A DNA stretch of 64,000 nucleotides from Hetaerina americana. Lineage: Eukaryota; Arthropoda; Insecta; Odonata; Calopterygidae. A model generated the notes under the pieces. The model worked only from the letters and a program-made list of their open reading frames with translations, was not told the DNA's origin and did not search any database. Positions 11,783 to 23,175 of this stretch are shown here, piece after piece. The number at the start of each line of letters is the position of its first letter. Positions within the stretch are counted from its first letter, which is position 1. A program made the translations under genes and the position numbers. Location: assembly GCA_022747635.1 (NCBI GenBank), contig JAKTNV010000003.1:11224911-11288910 (forward strand), written 5' to 3'.

Positions 11783-12276
11783 GACGCGAAGAGAGCAAGC
11801 GAGGCTTAGAATTATAGCAAGGTTCAGAACACACGAGTATGTAAACACAAAGATAATTATAATGGCCCTACAATTTTTGGATAGGTTAAACCACAAAGAT
11901 AAGATAAGGAAGTTAGACTCCAGTGCCGATAGATACAAAAATTAGTTCTTTGCTCGGACGATCAGGAATCATTATAAAAAGAAATCAAAGTAATCATAGA
12001 AATATTAAAGACATCTGAGTTAATATAAGCGAGGAAAAGATTAAACGCTGCGTAGGCATTTGATGCATTCGTAGGTGCGTGCGCTGGGGTATGTTAGTGG
12101 CTAGTATATGCATTTTCATGAGTATAACATGCGTGTTTCATGAATCTATTCGTTTGCGTGCATGTGAATTGGTATGCTTTTGTTTTATTTTGCATGTGGT
12201 TGCATTCTGTTTCGCGGGTGGTGTCCTAACGCACAACGCCACACGCCCTCGCAGCGGATTGCGTTGATGTAGATGA

Positions 12277-12851
12277 ATAAACTTTCTAGAAAATACAGCC
12301 TGTACCATATGGAATTGGAAATAATCAGCAATGGACTAACTAATATAAGCCAGATGAACATTCGCAATGATGAAAAATGTGTTTTGATGCACCAATATGA
12401 CGTATAATTCTTGATATTTTTTTTCTTTGCCAGATTTAAATGTCCATGCTTACACATTGAGTGCAAGTGAGAAACATTTAGTTGAAAAGGACCGACGAAG
12501 TAATTGAACAGTGCTTGTTCGAAGAGTCACATGTAGAAGGCGAATCGAAAGAAAATGTACTATACATATTGCTGCATCACATTTTGCTGAACACTTTTAA
12601 TCAAAACAAATATAAAGGAATGGTTGGAGAATGAATAACATGAGCCTAGTGTTGAACGATATCTGCAGTAGAAATAATATGTATGATTATGAAGGGACTG
12701 GTGGTAAAGCCACTACTTTTGGGACAGTTACGTACAAACCAATGTGAGGAATTTCTTTTCCATGATGGTAAACGACGCTTAAACTGTTTTATACTTGTTT
12801 TAAGTATGTTTATCAGTTTATACTCGTGTACTTCTTTTCGCGGTGCCTCAA
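12277..12851. other. Unique DNA, nothing recognised
   Basis: AT-rich DNA between two family A copies. No coding or repeat signal was recognised. Confidence 0.4.
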
Positions 12852-12902
12852 ATATCTACATAATACCCCGCAAGCCGCCGCAAGGGCGTGTGGCGGGGGG
12901 GT
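12852..12902 (-). mobile_element. Very short LINE family A 3' end
   Basis: ATCTACATAATACCCCGC, then AAGCCGCCGCAAGGGCGTGT and GGCGGGGGGG. This is an almost consensus tag that stops just before the TGTTAGGACACC segment. Only about 50 bp of the 3' end are present, an extreme 5' truncation. Confidence 0.8.
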
Positions 12903-15004
12903 AAAATATGATGAAAATGCTCAAATATTTGCACCATTATATCAAAAGAAATATATCATACACAGATGTTTGGTAAAGCTTTCAATGTTTTCTCCCATTC
13001 TATTACAGGGAATATAGATAGTGATCTCTGTGCCTTAGTTCATGACTGCTTTAAATGGAAGAGAATGGACAGAGAAAATGAGTTCAAAGAAACTTTGGTA
13101 AACAGTATTGCTTCAACACAATATAATTATGTATACTTTGGTAGTACAGGCACAAGAAAAAATACCACGGGTTGTCCGAGTCAACATTTTGGATATCTAA
13201 TCAACGAGCTGATCTCCTTAATTGCTTTAAAAAACATGTATATCCTCAAAATTCTCAATGACCGACCATCCTACCGGCAGTTTAACCGTTAATGGGAGAA
13301 GGACATCCATGGATGTACAATGTCCACGCGCTGCAACCGGAGTTACCGCCGTTAACTGAGCACATCATAAATGGGGCGATGGGTATCCACGTCTCAATAG
13401 CTCAAATCGGTGAAGCATCGTATTACGCAGAGCCGCTATGTATATGCTGATCATAAAATGCACTCAACGCTTCCATATCCTAATAAACATTCACGCTCCG
13501 GAAGCCTCAAAGTCCATAAAATATCTCCAACCGTTCATTTTTGATCGCTTTTGATGGAGGGTGGTAAGTGCGAAAATTTACTCACATAATACGGGTAGCC
13601 GCACAAAAAATAGAACTGCTCTTCCATCTTTCTGTCGTTATGCCAGACTGGCTGCCACATTTCTCCTTTCAAACTTATTTCAGCCTAGCTGGAAAGTGTG
13701 ATAAGCTTCCTTTTATTACTAATAAATAGCGGTTACCGAAATTTCTGGAGGTGGAATTCTTTACCGAGAATGGACTACTATCAATACTCGCCGAAGAGTC
13801 GGATGGGTAACACAGAATTGAGATTTGTTAAATTTGGGATGCACTTGCGTAGTATTTCGGGCTAGAGAACTAGTTAAAGACCACGCACATCAGGAGTATA
13901 TTATCCGTCCAGATCGCACACAGTTTCTCACAGGAGACACATTGGCAATTATTGGGATACCCTTGGATTTTAGCAAGGAGAAATCTCAGAAGTTTTGATA
14001 ATCGATTAGGTGTGGCAGCCAACATATTGTCCGCTGGCGTCACAAACTTTGCAACCAGCTCAAAAAAGACTGTCACAAATACGAATTAGCAAGATGTTTA
14101 ATCGAAGAACTAGAGAAATATTTAACGGTAACCTGACAGAGTGCTCAGCGGCCTCTTCATAAAGGAGAGTGTCAACATTAAAAAAGTATGTGTTTTGCAT
14201 AAATCCATTTTTCTTGCAAACCGTGCAGAATTCTAGATCCGGATACTTTTGAAGCACTTCAAGGGGCGTGCTGCGCAAATAATTCTGCCACCATAGAATT
14301 AAATGGTAGGAGATTCTATGCTATATACCTAACCTAATCTTCTATTCCTTTCAAATCTAATTTTCTATTCCTATTCTATCATGCGATATAAACCAACTTT
14401 GACTCGGATAATGTAGACATTCATTTTCAGTAGGATTATTCTCAATTTCATTAAAGGCGCTCGGGATATATCAGTGTATTTTTTTACTAAAGTATACAAA
14501 GCGTGGTTTAAATTTTCTCTTGAAAAAATGTATATAATTTTAAAATAAGAATTTTAGTTTTTTCAATACATTATTTCACGTATTGACTACTAACAAAACC
14601 ATATTTCACGATTTTGCGTAATTGGTACCTCGAGCCACTACCCAGAAGAATCACCTTCCAAAATGCCTTAGCATTAGAAAAACTATTGCAAGGGGCAAGG
14701 TCCGTATCAAAATCACCCTCGATTAGCACTACGCTCAACCGTCGTATTAAACAAGACCAATGTGAAGTTATGCTTCATTTATCATCCGTCATTCTTGTCA
14801 CCGATGCCTCGTTTCATCGTCTCAACAGCAAGTGTCACAGTCCAACGTTCCCAAGCAGATTCCTAGAATGATTGAGAAATATATGCATATTCTGCGCGCG
14901 AAATCTTACGAACAGACTCATCTTAGACCGTCCATACGTTTTCCTCATTGAGTCAGCCATTTTTTTGTTAATCAAGGGAAACTCTCACAATAATTAGAGA
15001 AGGA
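12903..15004. other. Unique AT-rich DNA, nothing recognised
   Basis: Open frames of up to 108 codons (12966-13292 plus, 13870-14076 and 14060-14278 minus, 14614-14871 plus) show no motif I know. ACCTAACCTAA near 14327 is too short to count as telomere-type repeat. Confidence 0.45.
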
Positions 15005-15495
15005 CTCCGAGACTGTTGGAGGAGCGAAGGGGAAAGGAGGATTGGGAAGCGGAGCTAAGCCAAGGTTAGGATAGAGAGAAAAAAGAGGGAGAGGGATATG
15101 CGAGAGAGGGATGGGAGAGGTGAGTGGGTGGGTGTCTCTTCTGCTCCAGGGTCCCTATCCCCCGAGGGACGCGAGGGAGGCAGGGGAGGGGCGAGGGGGA
15201 GGTGGGAGCATGGAGGAGGGATGGGAAAAGGCTCGGTGAGGGAGGGGGTGCGGGAGGGAGGAAGGCGGGAGGGGTGGAGGGAACGGAAGAACCCCCTTGA
15301 GGCGGAGGACGCCCTCCCTTCATCACCGCCGGTCCCACATTTCTCCTTAGTTCGGCCCATGCAATCCCTCGCGGGAATAAGAGGGGTGGAGATGGGGGGA
15401 GGGAGACGGAAGTGGGAGGGAAGAAAGCGCGGAGGGAGGGGGGGGAGATGGGGGAAAAAAACTGCGGTGAGATGGGAATGAGGGGGTGAAACTGA
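15005..15495. other. Purine-rich, G-rich island
   Basis: Long GAGGG/GGGAGG runs on the plus strand at 15005-15290 and 15385-15490, with a short C-rich interval near 15290-15370. The 127-codon plus-strand frame and the 166- and 171-codon minus-strand frames overlap completely and are compositional. Confidence 0.7.
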
Positions 15496-16520
15496 TGAGT
15501 GTGAGTCAAGGAAACAAAAGGGAGATGCTGTATTTGTGGCCCCATGGGCGAGCATGGATTACTACGCGCACGTCTACGCAAACTTCATGATGATCGTGTT
15601 GCAAGAAATTCTCTCCACCGAATTCATTGCGCTAGACTTTAGGCCATCCAAAATTGATGTTTATATTTCAACTGCATCTTTGATATTCCTCACCTAGGAA
15701 TTAAATTACCGTAAGGAAACGAGAATGAATCATACGGAATATGCGGAAAATGATGGGACTCAAAATATGTGAATCCCAGCTGGTCGAAATTGCGACGCAA
15801 GAGTAAGTATGAAACGGGATTTATTAGCGTTATTTGTTTTCGACCAGGGTTACCTCCTGGGGTGAATAATTATTGTGTGGCTCCAAAAAACAGCCGAAAC
15901 GAAAATAAATTTGACTACAGCATGTTCCGCTTCCTAATTAGTTAAAAATGTCTATTTTCAGATTAAAGCGAAACATCAGAACTTCATTGATAGACTCAGC
16001 AATAGTGAAATGATGTATCTCTCTTGCATTTATACCATGTCATTCAGCATTATGCGTCCTCGTGTAAACCTACTCCTTTAAAATGCATTAACCAAGAATG
16101 AAAAAGACATGAACATCGACATTAAAAAATATTTCAACCACACACTCACCGCCTTTTGCATTTTCATGACTTTTCATTTTTTGCTGTAATTAAACCATAC
16201 CAGTATGAATCATGAAACTGACTAATATTATTCTCGGCGTTTTTTAATGCAACAACATTAATGCATCTCATAAATTTTTACTCAATCTACGCCTTATTTT
16301 GGACCCCATGTTTTATAACAATACTAAATTGGATTCTTCAGAATTAAGGAAAATTGTCAACAGAAGCTTCGTCTTCGGGCGGCACGGTATAGCTGAGCGA
16401 CATTTTGATGGAAGAATCTCCACATGTGTATTCCACGCTTCAAGAATGAATTCGAGTAAAAAAATGTTCCTCTTTTTTTATCCAAATAAACTTGATCCAC
16501 CATGCTTTGTCCTATCTCAT
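15496..16520. other. Unique DNA, nothing recognised
   Basis: AT-rich with no recognised signal. The plus-strand frame at 16299-16745 only becomes long by running into the next island. Confidence 0.45.
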
Positions 16521-16745
16521 ACTTCCATTCCGGCGCCCAGTCCGTTCATTCCCCTCGTCCCCTACCCCCTGCTGCCGGCAGTCCCTCTCCCTAAGGTTGG
16601 CGTATCCCCCCCCCCTGGGGTTGGATCGGCGGGAGGGCGCTCTCTGGGAATTCCCACAAGAGCAGGGGAGAGGAGGAGGGGGTTATTGGGGGAGGGGTGG
16701 AGACGAGGAATAGAGAAGGAAGGTAGGGTGGCCTCGAGGAAATAG
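16521..16745. other. Small GC-rich island with C-to-G flip
   Basis: C-rich on the plus strand to about 16617, with an uninterrupted C10 run just before the flip. It is G-rich after that, to about 16740. Confidence 0.7.
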
Positions 16746-18088
16746 GACGCGGACAAACGTGCCTACGTCTAACACAAAGATGAAACGCTTTGAAGGGATT
16801 GTGATTTGGGGAATGGTCAGGGAAAAACGGACAGGTCCGTTAGCGTCGACAGGATTGTCACTCCTGAGGGGCAGTGCTTGCTGATTGAAATACTTCTGGA
16901 GTCAATTCCGACGCAGACTAATCTTTCTGTGGTGATGGTCATGGAGAACCTGGCACAAGTTTTAGATGTGTTCTCAGGCTGTAATTATTGATGATGTATG
17001 TCCTAAGAAAGTCATTCATTTTTCATTCACGCATTTAGTTCCATTTTCCATAATATATATTTTTAAGTGTTCATATACATATGTAGAGTGGAATTCAATG
17101 TCCCTGTATTCCTGTTGTTGGCACTGAGTAATTCTTTTTCACGTGAGATTGGCTTACGTGTCTTGGGAGGTGCACTAAGAGAGTGAGTGCACTGGTGTAA
17201 TAAGCTGGCGCATTATGAAACATTGGTCACAAAAATAAAATGTCCTGAGTTCAGAATGTACATTAAATGTAAGCGGGATATGTTTTGAACATTATGGTGT
17301 TGGGCATCACCTCGTGGAAGTTGTACATCCATATCCGTGACACGTGTGGGATTAACGTCCCTTTCCAATGAATTTAAGTGGACAAGTAATGGGCATTAGG
17401 TTTTCTTATTTTCAAAAGGTGTTCTTTAAAGTGTTTACCTAACGGCTGAAGTGATTCAAGTGGTGTCTTTTTAATTTTAGTCATAGAATTTAATTTATTC
17501 ATTGTAATTTTATTTGATGAATTTATACCCTTGCAATAACATATGATGTGTCAACAAACACAAATAAACGTCTGAGAGTACATTTTGAAACTTGTTTATC
17601 CAGACTGTTTAAAAAATAATAACATCAAGAGAACATTGTTTTAATCAGTTTCATGTGCCGTCCTCTTCAAGTTTCTTATTGATCCGACCAAACATTGACG
17701 ATAAAATCTTAGTTATTGGTATTTACATGAAACAGCCATCTGCTATAAACTCCACAAGGAAGGAATGTGTAAAAAACGCTATGCTAAAATACAAAACACC
17801 ATGGAGTGAATTCCTTCAGTACAGTGATACCAGAAATCAGCGCAAGTAGTGCCGTATAAGGTTATTCAAGTACTTGGGTGTGTGCCGCGCAAAATATGCA
17901 TTACTGCTTGTGAATAATGGCACACTGGTGTCTTCTGAGGATGCCAAGTCATAAATTAAGCTAGGCTATTATTTCGGGCATAAATAACAACAATTTAAAA
18001 GTAGCCTATCCATATTTCCCAAACTGATATTGACGCCATTAAAATCTGGAGTCCTTTTGATCATTTTCCCCTTCTATATTAAAGTATT
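16746..18088. other. Unique AT-rich DNA, nothing recognised
   Basis: No gene, RNA or repeat was recognised on either strand. Confidence 0.45.
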
Positions 18089-18330
18089 TTACATCTATAT
18101 CTACATAAATACCCTAAAATAACCAAAAAGGTTTGTGGCAGGGAGTGCAAGAACAAGGTGGTGTGGGTAAGGGATAAGGTAAGATATATAGATAGTCGTC
18201 TTTATTTTGGGGCGGGATTGAGACTATGGAGTTTCTTCTAACACCTAATCCCATGGGAGATGATGGTATGGAAGATATGGGAGATGAAGAGAAAAGGGAA
18301 AAATATCCACTTAAAAACTTCAAATAACGT
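18089..18330 (-). mobile_element. LINE-like 3' tail copy, second subfamily
   Basis: The left end reads TTACATCTATATCTACATAA and then ATACCC, the same tail logic as family A. The body differs: GTTTGTGGCAGGGAGTGCAA, then GTGGTGTGGGTAAGGGATAA. A sister copy of this body lies at 20688-20792. I infer a related LINE or SINE subfamily sharing the 3' tail. The right boundary is uncertain. Confidence 0.6.
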
Positions 18331-18985
18331 GCAAATTTATTTTATGCTAGAAGAAGACTTAAGTTAAAGCAAGTGTTGATGTGACTCAATAGAATAGCTC
18401 CTTGTTATACTTAAGAGAAAGGAATAAAATTAACCTCAACCATATATGCGACAGACCTCCACTTCTAACTACATACGTTACACACAGAGGTTTATTAATA
18501 CAATTGTTTCATTAGTTGAAAGGCCGGCATGCTGATCACCCTGTTGGTTAACTTCGTGGACGAATATTCTGTTTACATCGGGTTTTATTTCATCTATTAT
18601 ACTTATTAATCGCAACCATACTTAGAACGATCGATTATCTTTTAAAGAGCTTTCATTCTCACATTCATACCTATCATCAAATCTCGGTCTACATGAATTG
18701 TGCATATTCCCGAACAATAGCGAATAGTATGCGATGAAGAAACGGGTGAAAAATAATTGAATAATATCGAACCCAAAGTGAGACACATCATTCTACATTA
18801 AATCAATAATACCGTATCAATTAAGAAGAACATCGGGAAGTGTCAGAGACTTGAATCCGTTATCCCGCAAATAAGAAAAAATAAACATTCGAGTCACGAA
18901 TCACAAGGGTTGCTGGAGAAAAATAAAAAAAATCTAGCCTTATAGCGACCGCAACGGTGGCTGAAATATCCGAGACGGCGAAGGC
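18331..18985. other. Unique DNA, nothing recognised
   Basis: AT-rich, with no recognised signal. Confidence 0.4.
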
Positions 18986-19135
18986 ACGAGGATGACGCAA
19001 GGCATGAGGATGAGTTTCCTTGAGAGAGAGAGAGAGAGGCAGAGAGATGGGGGACTAGGGGAGGCAGGGTTGGAAAGAGGAATGAGGAATGGAGGAGTGT
19101 GAGGGGGTGAAGAGCAGCGCGCCTGCGCGATGACA
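18986..19135. other. Small purine-rich stretch with (GA)n
   Basis: A (GA)9-like run at 19021-19038 is followed by GGGGGACTAGGGGAGGC and other G/A-rich sequence to about 19110. It is a minor version of the G-rich islands. Confidence 0.7.
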
Positions 19136-20185
19136 TAGGAGTATGCCGCTGAAGGCAGCGTGTTCGGAGAAGAGAGAGTTGTTTACGAGCCATAGGTCAG
19201 ACAAAGATGACTTAATCGATTAAGTTATGACGCTCCCTTTCACTCCCGTATTCCATGTCAGATAAGTATTTCTCTTAGCGTCTATCATTTCGGTATCAAT
19301 CACGAAAAGAAATGGAGTTGGATCCGAGTCCTTCCTTGGAACCTTATTAACTTTGCGGTCGGGGCTTTAAAATTGTTGCCATTTCAAGATCTGGCATTAT
19401 GTACTTCTAATAACGATTCACACTGAATTTCAGGTGATCGATTTCGGGGAAAAAAGCGAGAAATTCTTGTATCTGCGTTAGTTATAGTGTGTATTGTAGA
19501 CAAGATAAATGTTTTACCCTCAATAAAATCATGCAATGGAATACCATTTTAAAATAGTTGAAAAAGGAAGTGCGTACAAATGGAGTAACATAAAGGAAGA
19601 ATTACTGCTATCAACTGATGGTCAAGCGAAAAATCACCATTGAGCACAAATCACCAGTAGCAGTGGAATGACCAGAAGCGTTGAAAAAGAGGCCTACAAA
19701 ATTATAACGAAATTTCCATGATAAACGGTTATCCAGAATAACAAATGATAATGTGGGAAAATTTACGAGCAGCATTAGCAAATTATCATTTACTTTTAAA
19801 AGTACTCATACTCTCCAAATGAATTGCTGGTTATTTCAAATTAATGGCTGCAGTCCTTCAGGAAATTAAAATGGTAACATTTGAAACCTTGACACGCGTA
19901 TATAACTAGACAATGGATGTTTCCACATTATTCCTCTCCTTAAATTTCTTTCCATACAATGAATGCGATTCCTAAAAGTGTAACCAAATTAGCCTAACGA
20001 CATCTCGACATGAAAGACGACATGATCCATCGGAAATTCCACCATATGAGTTCCAAACCTGGGGGAGGGGGGGAGAGTTTCATTTTCCCTAAAATAATTA
20101 AACGAAACATAATACAGATGAATGATTAAAAACTCTTATTGTTCTATAAATTATTTAATTACCGTTTGCAATTATCTGGATGTTC
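19136..20185. other. Unique AT-rich DNA, nothing recognised
   Basis: No recognised coding, RNA or repeat signal. A G-run (GGGGGAGGGGGGGAGAG) stands alone near 20060. Confidence 0.45.
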
Positions 20186-20255
20186 TGCATCCAGCTAATA
20201 CCCCAAAAGACGGCGATAGGCCGGGTGGTGGGAAGTTTTAGGTCACCATTCATAC
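20186..20255 (-). mobile_element. Diverged LINE family A 3' tail
   Basis: CTAATACCCCAAAAGACGGC is followed by GGTGGTGGGAAGTTTTAGGT and CACCAT. This is the minus-oriented tag with the subfamily variant TTAGGTCACCAT. It pairs head-to-head with the copy at 20464-20524. Confidence 0.65.
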
Positions 20256-20463
20256 AACTAACTTTATTACATCTAACTAATTATGAGCGACAACAGTTAA
20301 GACAGATTATAACCTAGCTGAAGAATAAGCTAGAGCAAACAAAGAGCATAGCCATTATCTCTCTCAATATAATGAATGCATGCACCATTAGTCATGAATA
20401 ACTCTGTTCGAGTGCATGATTGAACTAATATCTTTTTGGGGATGAAATAGTTGGGCATGCATG

Positions 20464-20524
20464 GCCATGGTGACCTAACACCCTCCGTCACACACTTTGC
20501 GGGGTATTATTTAGATGTAGATGA
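20464..20524 (+). mobile_element. LINE family A 3' tail
   Basis: ATGGTGACCTAACACCCTCC, a CACACTTTGCGGGGTATTAT block and TTAGATGTAGATGA form the plus-oriented tag with an intact GATGTA-type tail. Confidence 0.8.
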
Positions 20525-20687
20525 GATCATCGGGGATGAGGATCACATCAAAGAATCCATTACATTGTTAATAATACGACCTTCCTGATTTGAGTATTCA
20601 AAGTTTTAGCTATAGTCATATATATTTTTAATAACTGAATAGAGGTCAAAAAAGATATGACCGCAGGCGTGATGGAGATAATTAGCA

Positions 20688-20792
20688 TTTACATCTACAT
20701 AAATGCCTCGCGATCTATCAAAAGGTAGGCAAGGTGTGTGGAAGGGAGTGCAAGCACCAGGTGGGATGGGTAAGGGATAATAGGGAATAAGG
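20688..20792 (-). mobile_element. LINE-like 3' tail copy, second subfamily
   Basis: It reads TTTACATCTACATAAATGCC, then GGTGTGTGGAAGGGAGTGCA and GGGTAAGGGATAATAGGGAA. This matches the copy at 18089-18330 and uses the same tail. The right boundary is approximate. Confidence 0.65.
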
Positions 20793-21020
20793 ATTGGTAA
20801 AATAATACGGAAATTAGCATTGGTAGTGTATATATTTTTGTCGATATCCTACATGTTTTTTTTAATACACTGTTCTTTTAACATTCCTCCCGAATGATTT
20901 CAAGAAAAGTGTCCTGTTGAATATTCTTCAATGTAAGTATCGTCTTTCGTTTGATTATCATTCATCCAGTTCATGATCAAATTTGAGCGGAAGTGACATG
21001 ATTGGGAATGTGAATGCAAC

Positions 21021-21086
21021 GCTGGTGACCTGACACCCCGCTACACGCCATTACTAAGGCTTACGAGGTATTATGTAGATGTAGAC
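21021..21086 (+). mobile_element. LINE family A 3' tail
   Basis: CTGGTGACCTGACACCCCGC, CTAAGGCTTACGAGGTATTA and TGTAGATGTAGAC form the plus-oriented tag of the GGTGACC subfamily with a short GATGTA tail. Confidence 0.75.
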
Positions 21087-22169
21087 ATTAGTAATTTACA
21101 CGGGTAGAGCCGTTACCCGATCAGATTTTTAAACTGAAAGGGTAAATAACTATTATCACCCTCAGTAATAAACGTTTGAAAATCTATAACATAAGCTAAC
21201 GAATGAAATCGGTGATAGCGTTGTTTTTTTTGTGTGCTAGTGAATCCATTTTAATGACGGATTATAAAAGCTACACTTTTTATATTCCGATGTGGACCAT
21301 GTGAAATGCATCGTATTTTTCAGTTAGTAAACAGCACTTTCCCACTATTCAGTCACAACATATATTCCATCGAAAACTTATGTAATTAATATGGAAAAAG
21401 AAATTAAACATTATATTAAAATGATGAAATCATGAAAGGCCATACTTCAAATTTTGAAAAAATCAATATCGATCAATTTTGGGAAATATTTCTGCATAGA
21501 GGGTCTGACCATAGGAGAGGCCGCTAAGACACCAAAACGGCAGAATAAATTAAAGATGTCACCATTTCTCACACCAGCCCCTCCAACTGATCTAAAAGGG
21601 TTATTTAGGCCACATGGTCGACGTCCTATTGAGAAATATCAGGAGAAATGGCTCGCCCTACTTTTCAATTTCATTCACCGACAACTTATTATATTAACCT
21701 CTACAAATCTGAATCCATTGAGTCGCCACGGCGCCGCAACTCTGTGATTCAAATCCTAAAGGGCGTGAGGAAATATAGGCTTGGATGGACAAGAGAAAAG
21801 AGCCGTGCGCACCTTCCACGCAAGGCCAAATGTACACGTGTCTTCAGGTTCTGTATTTTACCTTAAAGCATAAGTTAAAATAGCACCGATATAATAATTT
21901 TAATCGATTTTTGGATGTCTGTGGCAGCTCCAGATGGCGCGGAAACGACGTAGGAAATAGAAAGAGTTAAGAGGTGAAAGGGTTCACCACAACGCCCCAG
22001 CCACTCCTGACGTAACGTTATGGGAATTCTGCCAGCTCTGACGACCGACAGATGCAGTACTTCAGAAAGTGTTCCCCACACGAGCCGCATATGACTGCAA
22101 CACCTTACCAAGCACGGCATTCAATCCTCCTTCAGCATTGACTCGTAATTTGTCGCGTAAAGGCAATAT
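21087..22169. other. Unique DNA, nothing recognised
   Basis: The 97-codon plus-strand frame at 21454-21747 has no known motif. The rest shows nothing recognisable. Confidence 0.4.
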
Positions 22170-22345
22170 ATCAACATCCGCACACTCCTCCGCAAGCGGC
22201 CGCAAGGGCATGTGGCGGGGAGTGTTAGAACACCACCAGCCTTTTATGCGTAAATATGCACTTATACATTTATATATATACATATATATATATATTTTTT
22301 TGAACATGTAAGCACACGTGCACTTAAACACACATATACCTGTCA
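22170..22345 (-). mobile_element. LINE family A 3' UTR and tail, 5'-truncated
   Basis: CTCCGCAAGCGGCCGCAAGG, then GCATGTGGCGGGGAGTGTTA and GAACACCACC is the minus-oriented tag. It is followed by UTR-like AT- and CA-rich sequence containing a short TA tract (22262-22297). The tail is altered (ATCAACATCCGCACACTC). Confidence 0.75.
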
Positions 22346-22750
22346 AAATCTTGCAATTATGTCAGCGAAATTCGAGTTAAGTTTTAATATTTGCTTAACG
22401 TGCTAAGATACACGTAAGAGAGTGGTTACCGTCTCGTCAAAAGGCAAAAGACAACCTTAGATTGTTCTCCTCAGGCCACAACCTTACGCTTCTCAGTCTC
22501 TATTTAACCGGGAGGGGACGGGTGAATTGGAGGCATACCTCAAAAGGGAAGCACCGCAGAACCCATCAAAAGAGGTTCTTATTTAAAAAAAGCAGCCATC
22601 GTATTTCGATTCGCGAGGGCACAATCGGAACATTGGGAAGAAGCCCGTGGAATCTGGCGATTAGCAGACGTCGGGTAGTGTACAATGTGGAGTGGACTCC
22701 CTCTTCGTGTGCCACGACGCATAAATACGTAGGAAGGTGTGATGTAAAGG
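22346..22750. other. Unique DNA, nothing recognised
   Basis: Mixed composition. A 103-codon plus-strand frame at 22462-22773 shows no recognisable motif. Confidence 0.4.
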
Positions 22751-23175
22751 TTCAGCTTAAGAGGGGGGTGTAAGAGGAAAGGATGGGAGAGAGAGGACGC
22801 GCGCTCTCCCCTGCCTCCCACCGTCGTCGTCCGGAGAAGACGGAGGGGGGTGGGGCACGAAGTGCGGGGGTGGGGTGGTGATCGGGTCGTGGGGGGGGGG
22901 AGGGGAGGGAGGAGTGATTAATGGAGCCGGAGCACAGTGCCGTCCCACTCATTCCGACCCCACCGGGCGACCCGCCCCCTCCACCCACCCCCGTCTCCTG
23001 GAACCCCCCTTCTCAGGGCCCCCGCCACGTCTCCAAACTCACCCTTCGCCCCGTCCCCACGGGTTTCGTAGCCTCTCCCTCTCGTCCACCAGCTCGCTCC
23101 TTCCTCCCGATCAATTTCCCACCCCCCGCCTTCTTCGCCTCCCCCCCCCCTCTGGCCTTTCTCAGTAGCCGAGGT
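22751..23175. other. GC-rich island with G-to-C flip
   Basis: The plus strand is G-rich from about 22755 to 22925, including a G10 run near 22890, then C-rich from 22930 to 23165. Frames of 63-97 codons overlap on both strands and are compositional. Confidence 0.75.

Larger units (their letters stand above)
10860..12276 (+). mobile_element. LINE family A, partial copy with RT C-terminus, 3' UTR and GATGTA tail
   Basis: This is the key copy of the dispersed repeat family. An RT piece at 10930-11015 reads DLNAISDWCKEWGL, the helix segment that follows the catalytic palm in many LINEs. After an antiparallel insertion (11023-11420), the reading resumes at 11441. It continues in one frame through LSWGAHIRGIYGSA, KLGFIKYVVGKC and FALVRPHLEYATSIWDP to 11782, with a single stop near 11545. 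The C-terminal block VRPHLEYA-WDP is typical of CR1/Jockey-like RT proteins. A TG-rich 3' UTR (about 12060-12200) follows. It ends in GGGTGGTGTCC, then CCACACGCCCTCGCAGCGG, then TTGATGTAGATGA. The 5' portion is absent and the copy is dead. Confidence 0.8.

Noticed and set aside
12966..13292. 108-codon plus-strand frame
   Set aside because: No known motif and no supporting context.
14325..14336. ACCTAACCTAA, like the insect telomere repeat CCTAA
   Set aside because: Only two units. Expected by chance.
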